Source: Mesotaenium endlicherianum (lineage: Eukaryota; Streptophyta; Zygnematophyceae; Zygnematales; Mesotaeniaceae). From it: DNA of 64,000 nucleotides. This document shows, in pieces, positions 55,769-64,000 of the stretch (positions are counted from its first letter, which is position 1; each line of letters opens with the position of its first letter). The stretch is taken from NCBI GenBank assembly GCA_009602735.1, contig WELA01002297.1, positions 447,637-511,636 of the forward strand, read 5' to 3'. The translations under genes and the position numbers were made by a program. The notes beneath the pieces are model-generated. The model ran no database searches. It was not told the DNA's origin and saw nothing but the letters and a program-made list of their open reading frames with translations.

Positions 55769-57317
55769 GTGAACTCGGTAACAACAACCTTCCATACGGA
55801 TTTGGGGGCAAGATTTTCAGCCGCCTATAAAGGAGAACCTTACTACAAAAACGGAGAAGCGGCCTTGGACCCATACAAGAAGCAAGAAGGCAATTATTGG
55901 GTGAGGCAAGACATGGGCCAGAGATGTGTTCGTAATGACTTACAAGTCCGGCTCTTGCTTCTACGAGAAGCACGCGACAACCCTCTTGGAGGACACTTTG
56001 GGATCCTAAAGACCACGGGCGTTCTAGCCAAGACTTATTGCTAGCCAGGCATGTCTAAGCAAGTCAAGGAGTACTGAAGGAGCTGTGACACAAGCCAAAG
56101 AGTCAAGCCATCATCACAAAAGGCAGAAGGACTCCTCCAACCACAACCAATCCTTGAGAGGCAACGGACGGACATCTCAATGGACCTTATCGTAGACCTG
56201 CCCTTGACACCTCGAGGTCACATTGCAATACTAACGGTAGTGGACAGACTTACCAAGTTGACTCACTTCATTCCCACAACGACCAAGGTTACAGCACCAC
56301 AATTAGCAAGACTCATCTTTGACAACATCTTTCTACTCCATGGACTACCATAAAGAATTGTGTCTGATAGGAATCCAAAATTCACAAGCCATTTTTGGAA
56401 ATATCTCTTCAAGAACTTGGGTACATTGCTGGATATGCCCATTACCTACTACCTGCAATCAGATGGGCAAACATAGCGTATAAATCATACCCTAAAGACC
56501 TCTCTAAAGGACTACGTGTCTACTTTAGAGCAAGACTGGACATGTACTTGACCCCCTTGGAGTTTGCCTACAATAACAGGATGCAGGCCTCTACCCAAGA
56601 GTTCCCATTCTCCCTCAACTATGGCTTTCATCCGACCACGCCACTGAGCTGCACGGCTGGCCATGATGAAGTACTTGCAGCGGCAGATTTATGGAGACAT
56701 TGGAAGCAACCCTTGCAACAGCCACAAAAGCTCTACAACACGAGCAAGATGCTCAGGCAAGAGTGGCAAACAGGTCCAAAAGAGAAATTACGTATAGAGT
56801 GGGTGACAATGTGTTACTATCATCCAAGAATATTTACCTGAACAACAGGCCTGCCGGCAGCAAGTTCTCTCCCAAGTGTTTGGTACCCTTCGAGATTATC
56901 CAGCAAGTCAACCTCGTTGCTTTCAAGCTAGAACTTCCCAAGTCTATGCACATCAATCCCGTATTCTACGCTTCCTTCTTCAAGCCATATGTGCAACCCG
57001 ACAACAAGTTCCCAGGACGAGCGATAATCCCACCAGCCCCAACAATAGTGGATGATCATTTGGAGTACAAAGTGGAAGACATATTGGCTATGAGAAATTG
57101 CAGGAGACAGCAGCAATACTTGATCAAGTGGAAAGGATATCCAGATTGTGAGAACACTTGGGTGGTGGCGCACTGCCTTGACAAAGTTCAGAGAAAGATG
57201 AGGCGCTTCCATGCCGCCAACCCCCATCTTCGACCAGCCCCAAGTTTCTCTATTAGAAGCCCAAAGACTCATGGGAGGCAGCCTGCCATCATCCAGAAGC
57301 AGCAAGAGACCCTTTGA
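55769..57317 (+). pseudogene. Integrase and chromodomain of element B
   Basis: The zinc-finger start is GGHFGILKT at about 55985. Core blocks are SMDLIVDLPL and VSDRNPKFTSHFW. The third acidic position lies in QSDGQT followed by TAG, so the catalytic Glu codon is a stop. A frame change near 56680 leads to an open frame to 57317 with VGDNVLLSSKNIYLNN, PKCLVPFEIIQQVNLVAFKL and the chromodomain (LEYKVEDILAMRNC, then YLIKWKGYPDCENTW). The C-terminal half is therefore long and clean, while the core is damaged. Confidence 0.85.
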
Positions 57318-58075
57318 AGGCAGCCTACAAGAACCAGAAAGAGAAACAATTGACTTTGGACACTCTTCTCTTCATGTAGTTTTTGGACAGAAAACTAAAA
57401 CTGCTACTGCTCATAGGTCTCTGCATATTAAATTTTGAAATTCTACTTGGCTGTAATCCATGAATAGGTGATTTGTTATATTCTAAGTTTACTTGATTTA
57501 GAGCTATGGTTAAATAGATAAAAATATGTGAGCACAAGGGAGTCTGGCTGCTGGCATTATTGGGGCAAAATATGCCTCACAACATTGTGCCCTCCCCTGA
57601 ACTTTGAATGCTATGAACCTCAAGACTATGGTACAACACATCTGCGCTCATTTGAAGACAAATTTTGCAGAGAAAAGAGAAGTAGAGAAGGACTTAAGGT
57701 TTTCAAAAGTCTCTGCACAGATTAGGAGGAGTTCCTACTCTTTTTGTTCTTGACGACACTCCAAAAATCAAAATGATCTCAAATATGGTGACCTGTTGAA
57801 TGTCTTTGACGCGCTCTGTCTGGCACTCAAGTGTTTAGATGTGGAGCAGTTCTGTGGATGCTATTAATTTTTTGAATCCGTGGCAGATTTTGGGCCAACT
57901 TGTACTACTTTCCTTATCATCAAGGAGTAGGCTAGCCAATAAGGTCACACCATTGACGACATTGTTTTGTCTACCTTGCATGAGTAGCACCTGACTTAAA
58001 GCCTTTGACTAGTCTTTTTTACGTGTGTGAGACGTGGTTTGACGCGCCAAGACGTTACTTTTTATGTTGGGGGAG
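57318..58075 (+). other. 3' non-coding region of element B with polypurine tract
   Basis: No coding region is supported. It ends in gttgggggag at 58066-58075, directly before the LTR, which serves as the polypurine tract. Confidence 0.7.
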
Positions 58076-58511
58076 TGATGTAGTCATATGGGTTATAATA
58101 TATTAATTTGTTTTTACACATTTGAGTATTTTTAAGTAGATTTTTGAGGTACCAAGTGTGGATAGATACTCTGGTGACTTGGTTCATATCCTTTCAACCT
58201 TTTAAGGTAATTTTGAAGTTAAAGGAAGGACCTAGACTAATTCTATGTGGCAAAAGTCAAATATGCCGATCTTAGGTCAAAAGGACATGTGTACATTATT
58301 CTAGAAACGGGTGGCAACTTTTGGGATGTGCTGGGTGCCAACACATCAACTTGCACGTTCCTGGAAAGTACTCATGTAGCAAGCATATAAGCAAGAGCTA
58401 GATTATGAAGAGGCATTATAGAATCACTCTTGTACTTGCAAAATTCCAGAAATATAATTACGTCAAGAAGCCATCTCTCTTTCAAGAAGCCACCACTTGT
58501 GTTCAAAGATC
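58076..58511 (+). repeat. 3' LTR of element B, truncated
   Basis: It starts TGATGTAGTCATATGGG and matches the 5' LTR at 16138-16634 up to ttcaaagatcc. The last 90 or so bp are missing, and unrelated element-E sequence starts at 58512. Confidence 0.85.
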
Positions 58512-59684
58512 CGCGAATGTCCCTCGCGTCCATGCCTGGCGTCAACTCCTTAGCGGCGACGTATTGCAGCAACGCAGCATCGTCCCACACGTCCGTGGGC
58601 CCGCATTGCTGCGGCCAATGCCAGACACCTCGTGTTGACCACCACCAAGTCGCGATCAGTGAGGCCTGTTGGCCGTGCATCGCTGTCCACTGTGAAGGCA
58701 AAGAAGGCTGCCGTATGGTAGGCTTCTGGCTCGTCCACGTTGTGGCGGGCCACAGTCAAGTCCCTTGAGGAGGGCAGTGGGTTGCGACTGAGACCGTTCG
58801 CGTCCATGTTGGTCCAGCAAAGCATGTACTCTTGCAGGATGAGTGCCCACTGCGCGTACTTGCTGGTGAGGCGCTCCAACGTCATGAGCCACTTAAGCGG
58901 CTGATGGTTGGTGACGAGACAGAAGTGGGTGCCGTAGAGTTAGTGCCTAAAGTGCACACTAGCTCAGATAGCTGCCAGGCACTTCCCCTCGTAAGAGCCA
59001 TAGTTAGCCTCGGCGCGGTTGTTGCTGCTACTGGCGTATGCCACCACGTATTCAAAGCCGTCGTGCTCCTGCACCAGCACTGCTCCCAGCCCTGCCTACG
59101 ACCAGTCGGTGTGGAGGATGAAGGGCTTGATGTGGTTGGGCCGTTACGACACTGGAGCGCTCACCAGCAGCTCCTTGAGCTTGCCAAACGCCGCTTGCTG
59201 CTCTGTCCCCCATACATAGGCCACCCCCTTCCGCTATAGGTTATTGAGTGGCTTAGCAAGGTTGCTGAAGTCAGGCACAAAGCAACGATAGTAGTTGACA
59301 ATCCCAAGGAAAGCCCTCAATTGCGAGATGTCGGTCGGCGACGGGATGCCTGTGATGGCCATGATCTTGGCCAGCTGCGGCGCCAAGCCACTAGAGGAGA
59401 GAAGATGCCCGAGGTACTCCACCAGAAGATGCCCGAGGTACTCCACCTCTTGGGTCCCGACGGTGCACTTGCCTGGGTGACACTTGAGCCCAATGACCTC
59501 CAAGCGGTCTAGGACGGTGGTGATGTACGCCACGTGCTCCTTGAACGTCTCACTAAAGTCGAGCACGTCATTGATGTAACACCAAGCAAAGAATAACCCT
59601 GCCAACTCCTTATGCATGAGTCGTTGGAAGGTGGCTGGAGCGTTCTTTAGCCCAAAGGGCATCACCCTCCACTTGTAGAGGTGC
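58512..59684 (-). pseudogene. RT/RNase H fragment of a further Ty3 element (E)
   Basis: Minus strand: MPFGLKNAPATFQRLMHKEL, then the active-site block AWCYINDVLDFS, where the usual Y-x-D-D reads Y-I-N-D, then VGTQEVEYLGHLL. The next eight residues repeat VEYLGHLL. The connection and RNase H end follow (PLKWLMTLERLTSKYAQW), then pre-integrase sequence down to about 58520. It is GC-rich compared with elements B, C and D. Frame changes and stops occur between 59230 and 58890. It is cut at one side by the B LTR and at the other by a D LTR. Confidence 0.8.
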
Positions 59685-60402
59685 TGAAATGAATCGACTT
59701 ACCAGTAGGCGATTAACAATTAATAAAGATCTTTATATCAACAAGTGTTCTTTATGGTAATTTCTATTAGCTAGTTTAACAGCAAAAAGAAAATACACTA
59801 GCAGCGAACAATGCTCTCAAGTTAAATGTAAGTAAACGAGCATCAATCATGCAATCAGTAAACTTATACATAAGCAAGGTTAGAAGACAGTTCGTGGCAA
59901 TGGCTTATTGCCTTGGATTCAGATGTCTCCCAGTAAGCTATACAAGAGAGTTGGCCTCGTTTTTGAATGCCGAACTCAAGAGCAATACCTTGCATATGTA
60001 CACGGAATGAGTTTACTGTTCAACGGCAAGTGCGATGGCACCGCCTACCTGGGAGTTAACCACGTTGGTAGAACCTCGGCTGACCATATCCATCGCCATC
60101 TCCCACCATCCCAAATCGCCATACATCCTAAGGATGTCATCTGGCCATTCATCTAGCATATCCCAATCATGTGCATGACTAGGCAATTTGCTGCTACCGA
60201 ATACGAAAGTCAGTTGGCTGTCAAAAGATGTGTCAGCGAGCTGACCTAATTTGACTTTAGCCTGCTTCTCTCGGCTGAGTCATTATACTGATTTTTATTT
60301 AAAGTCTAGCAGACTGAAATTAACTACAGTCCAGCAAGCTGAACATAATTAAGTATTATATATACATGAATATTGCATTTACCAATATATGGATTCATTA
60401 CA
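59685..60402 (-). repeat. 3' LTR of the minus-strand element D
   Basis: A 718-bp family-D LTR reads TGTAATGAATCC to GATTCATTTCA on the minus strand. It is preceded on that strand by the polypurine tract (plus-strand positions 60403-60418). Its other flank is element E. Confidence 0.9.
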
Positions 60403-60418
60403 ATCCCTCCAACTTAAA
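60403..60418 (-). promoter_or_regulatory. 3' polypurine tract of minus-strand D (PPT2)
   Basis: TTTAAGTTGGAGGGAT on the minus strand, directly before the LTR. It is almost identical to the internal tract PPT1 at 62543-62557. Confidence 0.75.
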
Positions 60419-60539
60419 TTGTTGTCGACTCAACAACACTAGCTAACTAACATGGTTAACTATTATTTACAATCACGCAAGACACATGCAACACAAAAGC
60501 AGACAGATTCAAATAAAAATAGCAACTAAGTACCTAGGG

Positions 60540-62139
60540 CTCTGTCTCCTGAGGAGCAAGACCTGGAACTGGACCTTCTTCTCCTGTCTGATGGCCTCTT
60601 GAAATTTGGGGCCTCGGACCAGGGTGAACCAAGGGGAAAACGCAGCAACTAGGCCGCCTGCTTTTGCACTGTTTGCAAGTTGATGGAGACAGCTCTCTCC
60701 TGAGCAGTCTTCAAGCTGACGGGCACATACACTGGCATGCCAGAGGGGTGCTGCATGACAGGGCTAAGGGCACATATCCTCTGCTAGAAGGGGATGCTGG
60801 CTGCCCTCTGATTTCCTCCTTAGCAGCCCTCATGTCTGCTCTATTTGACTGAGTCTCCTTCCCTGGGGTGGGGCTCCTCCTGCTGAAACTTCCCAGCCAC
60901 CGGAGATTTGGATCTCTTGGTGGGCTAGGGTTAGACTCCTCCTCTCCGTTGTCCTCTCCATCGTCTTCTTCTTCCTCGTCCTCCTGTTTCTCTGAAACCT
61001 CTGGAGTTTCTCGGGTCATTTCTTCCAGTCGCTCCCAAGAAAAAGAGTATCCCACAAACCTCCCCTTTTTGGGTGCGAGTGGGGGCTGCTGAATACTGAC
61101 CGCATATAACTCCTTCTCCCCTTGCTTACTTGCCGACTCGGCATAAGCATGCTTCCCTTTAGAGAAGGAATCCCTAGCCTTGGTCCTATCCGCTTGTGTC
61201 TTCGAGCTCATGCAGTCCCTGACCCCATCCAGTCTTGGGTCCCATGCTGCAATGTGAGGTGGCAGCATTTTCTTCCCTTGCAAGTCTGCCAAGGAATCGT
61301 CTTCCTTTGCCTTGTCATTTTGGTGGTCCTTGATATTAATGGTCACCCAGTGCCAGTTCGTGGGCTGTAGAAAGAAAGCAGGGTCCGCCCTCTTCAGGGT
61401 GCAGGGATACCAGTGCCCTGAGAAATCTAATTAGCTGGTCTCTCTTGCTAAGAACTCCCAGCTTCTTCTCTCCACCACGTTGTACATGGCCTTGAACCAA
61501 TCATGGGTAGCGGCATCCTTGAAGCTATCTGGTTGCATACGGATTAACCTGATGTCCTTGTCTATGCCCCAGATGCTTGGTATTGGCACAGCTTCAAACT
61601 CGTTCATCTGGGCCAGTGCTTTGGCCTCTTAAGTAGTATACCCCACCATCCTCGCATAGTCATGGTACAATAGAAGCCCTGTGCTGACCTCTGTGTACTT
61701 GTCAAAGTTCTCGAACGTCTCCCCCTCCCATTGTAGTATGTCCTTCTGCAATTTGCTTCGGCTTCTTTGGGCATACTTGAAAGTTCTCTCCAGAAGGTCA
61801 AAGTTCAAAGCCCTTGCCCATCACCGTGAAGCGGTAGTTTTCAATCCTCCTCTGTTCCTCCTCAGCCTGCTGTTTTCGCCTCTCCTCGGCCAACCTTTGC
61901 TTCTCTGCCTTCTTGGCTTCCTCTGCAGCCTTTGTGTCCTGCTCCTCCTGTCTCAGCCTGGCCTGTTCCTCCTCCTCCTTCTTCTTTTGAGCCTCTTGCT
62001 GCAGTCAAAGTTGCTCTGATTCTCGAGACGAGATGGAGGATGATTCGATGTCGCTATGGAACTCCTTGTACTTTGCCTGTGCCTCTTGGCCCTTCTTTTC
62101 TTCTTGAGTTCCGACTTCTGAGTCATCCTCCTCAATCAT
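60540..62139 (-). pseudogene. Accessory ORF of element D (minus copy), unknown function
   Basis: This is the better copy of the extra D protein; I do not recognise it. I start it at ATG 62139 (MIEEDDSEVGTQEEKKG), which is in frame with the coiled coil. Order: acidic head; Glu/Lys/Gln/Arg coiled coil at about 62000-61850; FTVMGKGF; LQWEGETFENFDKYTEVSTG; HDWFKAMYNVVERRSWEF; HWYPCTLKRADPAFFLQP; NWHWVTINIKDHQND; LPPHIAAWDPRLDGVRDC; an acidic run (EKQEDEEEEDDGEDNGEEE); an Arg/Ser-rich end and a TAG at about 60540. The block 61346-60711 is open over 211 residues. One TGA aligns with CGA in the plus copy, and TAA codons occur at about 61630 and 61430. It sits in the env position but has no membrane segment. 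Confidence 0.65.
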
Positions 62140-62399
62140 AAACACAATGGGGTCAATGTAGTCATGATATTATGCACGATCGTGGAGTATTTGACAGGTG
62201 AGACCGTAGCAATGAGCGTTATCAAGTATGTAATACATGATGTAAGTGAACAGGAAGTGGGAGAGTGATGGAGTGAGAAGTGAGTGTAAGTGCAGTTCGA
62301 GTGTGAGGAATGGTTATGTAAGGTAATTTGAATGGTTTCCGAGTGTTAGCCTGCTCCCTCTAAATTAATGTTTCAGGGTGGGTTGCCTGTCAAATTGCT

Positions 62400-62542
62400 A
62401 TTTCCTAGCACCACCTGTCAATCTGTCACTAACTGGCCCTTTCTTGCACACTAATTGTCACTTACTTTCTGTCACCTCCTGTCAGTCTGTCACTAACGGG
62501 TCCTTTCTTCTCGCCCACTAGCTGTGACTTTCTGGCACATTT
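62400..62542 (-). promoter_or_regulatory. GTGACAG-type repeats upstream of the D accessory ORF
   Basis: Two related units of about 65 bp occur on the plus strand: ctgtcaatctgtcactaac.ggccctttctt... and ctgtcagtctgtcactaacgggtcctttctt.... On the minus strand they give repeated GTGACAG. The plus D copy has gtgacag repeats at the same position (about 50396-50425). They could be promoter or processing signals for the accessory ORF, which is inference. Confidence 0.45.
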
Positions 62543-62557
62543 CCCCTCCAACTTAAA
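62543..62557 (-). promoter_or_regulatory. Internal polypurine tract of minus-strand D (PPT1)
   Basis: TTTAAGTTGGAGGGG on the minus strand, between the chromodomain end and the accessory-ORF spacer. It is the same motif as PPT2 and as 21417-21431. Confidence 0.7.
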
Positions 62558-62599
62558 TGGCGACAAGACCTCCTGTCACTTGCCCATGTCAATTGAAAT

Positions 62600-62940
62600 G
62601 ACAGTTAGGGAGGTGTTCTAGCCGCCGAAAGGTGGAACCATTTCAATGCCCCTTAGGCATTGGTTAAATGGTCTGTACATTCCCAAGTATCCCCAGAGGC
62701 ATCGTAACCCTTCTATCGAACCAGATATTTCATGACATATTTGGATGATCGACGGACAAAGCGAGCGTCTAAAATCTCCTTGACCTCATACTCCTCAGGG
62801 TCACCATCCCTGACAGCGGGGGCCGGTCCCGATTGGACAGGTAACGGACGTGTGAACATTGTGTCACCCTTGATTCAAGGCTCTAGGACGGAGACATTAA
62901 AGACTAGGTGACCCTCGTATTCTGCTGACATGTTCGGTTT
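62600..62940 (-). pseudogene. Chromodomain end of minus-strand D pol
   Basis: Minus strand: EEYEVKEILDARFV, then SSKYVMKYLV, a TAG where the plus copy has Gln (YLVQWKGYDAS), then KGYDASGDTWE and a second TAG. The end PP-TAA matches the plus D copy. Homology to D stops at about 62940, so the upstream part of this element is missing. Confidence 0.75.
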
Positions 62941-62956
62941 GTAACTGGGTTACGCC

Positions 62957-63018
62957 GTTCGCCGAACTGGCCGTTCTTCGTACGCTTAATTAAGCGAACT
63001 GAGTCGGTTCGCCGAACT
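62957..63018. repeat. Cluster of short palindromes
   Basis: GTTCGCCGAACT occurs twice (62957-62968 and 63007-63018); its first 11 bases are a palindrome around a central C. Between them CGCTTAATTAAGCG (62983-62996) is a perfect 14-bp palindrome. Confidence 0.8.
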
Positions 63019-63295
63019 AAGCGGACGAGAATTGTTTCACTCGTGCGTGCCCGCCAGGAACGTTACGTCGTTCTTCATGTGCGTGAGCGTCGGGGTTCTT
63101 CCACTTGTGAGTCTGAAAAACGTATCGGTCGACGCGATTGGAATTTCTTAGTACAATGTGGCAGCTTTGCTGCAACGACGGGAACTTCAAAAAATTGCAA
63201 AACCGATATCGCTCGCTTGCAGCCTTGTAGTTGCTGATGGATTTTGGTTCACTGCGCAGAGGAACGAATTCAATTGTAGCCACCAAACCCGAGAG

Positions 63296-64000
63296 TGAGG
63301 GAGGTTGGGTAAGAGGCAGGGAGCGACAGATGGAGGGATGTTGGGACGGAGCAAAACGAAGAAGGTTTGGAGGGACCGAGTGAGGGAGCAAGCAGGGATT
63401 AGGGGAGCGACAGAGGAGCGGCAGAGTGAGCGAGGGAGAAGGAAAAGCGAGGGACGACGGGAGGCGAGGGAGATTGGGAGGGAGATTGGGAAGGGATAGA
63501 GGGAGAGAGAGGATGGGGGGAGAAGGGAGGGAGAGATGAAGGAAGGGAGGTGAGGAGGAAGCGAAAAAGAAAAGGTGGCAGGGAGGGAGGGAGGGAGGGA
63601 GGGAGGAAGCGAGGGAGGGAGAGAGGACGGAGTGCGGAATTCAAGAGAGCATGGAGGGGGAGGGTGGAAGAGGTTGAATCGAGAGAGGGAGCGAGGGGTA
63701 AACGGAGGGAGCGGAAAGCATCGGAGGGGGGAGGAATATGGAGTAGAGAGATAGAGAGGGAGCAAGAGTGGGAAGGAACGAGAGAGAGGGGGAGGAAGAG
63801 AGCGAGGGGGAGGAAGAGAGCGAGGGAGGCTGCAAGGGAAGGAGGTAGCATTGGAGGGAGGGATAATGAGCAAGAGTTGGGGGAGGGAGGCCAAGTGGGC
63901 AAGGATTGTAGAGGGGAATGAGAATGGGGATAGGATGACTAAGAGGGTGGGGGAGAGGAAGGGGGAGAGGATGGGAGCGAGGTAGGCTGCAAGGGAAGGA
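63296..64000 (+). repeat. Purine-rich (GGGA/GAGA) low-complexity tract
   Basis: The plus strand is almost entirely G and A, with recurring gggaggga and gagaga runs and scattered cgag units. Long frames in it (Pro/Leu/Ser on one strand, Arg/Glu/Gly on the other) are products of the bias, not genes. It runs to the window end. Confidence 0.9.

Noticed and set aside
63187-63902. Long Pro/Leu/Ser-rich and Arg/Glu-rich frames
   Set aside because: They result from the purine-biased repeat; no motif or codon structure is present.

Overview
This is nuclear DNA of a large, retroelement-rich eukaryotic genome. Most of it is Ty3/gypsy retrotransposons of the chromovirus type: pol ends in a chromodomain and the primer-binding sites read TGGTATYRGAGC-like, complementary to initiator tRNA-Met. 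Chromoviruses of this kind, spliced GC-rich genes with GT-AG introns and a cytosine methyltransferase beside transposons suggest a green-lineage organism, most likely a green or charophyte alga. The species cannot be fixed from the sequence. No bacterial operons, CRISPR arrays or intact tRNA/rRNA genes were seen.

Layout. 1-2836: the 3' half of one chromovirus, then the tail and LTR of a second (family C). 2837-10076: repeat-derived DNA with a 474-bp TRIM element, two diverged 0.6-kb tandem units and a solo family-C LTR. 10077-13796: the one convincing host gene, a five-exon type II membrane protein with a GT4-like glycosyltransferase region. 13797-16137: mostly unassigned, with a decayed family-D LTR. 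16138-58511: one nested insertion. An outer element B (5' LTR 16138, 3' LTR 58076) is split in gag by an element D (17192-53064). D is split at its internal polypurine tract by a minus-strand C element (21432-50375). That C element holds a second, plus-strand C element (46404 to about 50156) and a 22.7-kb island (about 21575-44295). 58512-62940: an RT/RNase H fragment of a further element (E) and the 3' half of a minus-strand D element. 62940-64000: short palindromes and a strongly purine-biased low-complexity tract.

The island is not LTR-retrotransposon DNA. It carries a CMC-like (CACTA/Plavaka) transposase gene, a cytosine-5 DNA methyltransferase relic, a small spliced RING gene, and several spliced genes I do not recognise. 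Two inverted module pairs tie it together: a promoter-side module (24861-25262 / 36935-37350) and a gene-end module (28025-28512 / 35238-35768). An exon beside the RING gene and an exon upstream of the methyltransferase share a domain. A transposon-borne chromatin-modification cargo is an inference from this layout.

Two other points deserve attention. Family D carries an extra sense ORF between the chromodomain and the 3' LTR, bounded by two copies of the polypurine tract and present in two copies here. Many frames are interrupted only by TAA/TAG, often where a homologous copy has Gln; this is either a UAR-to-Gln code or methylation-driven decay of CAG/CAA codons, and the evidence is mixed.
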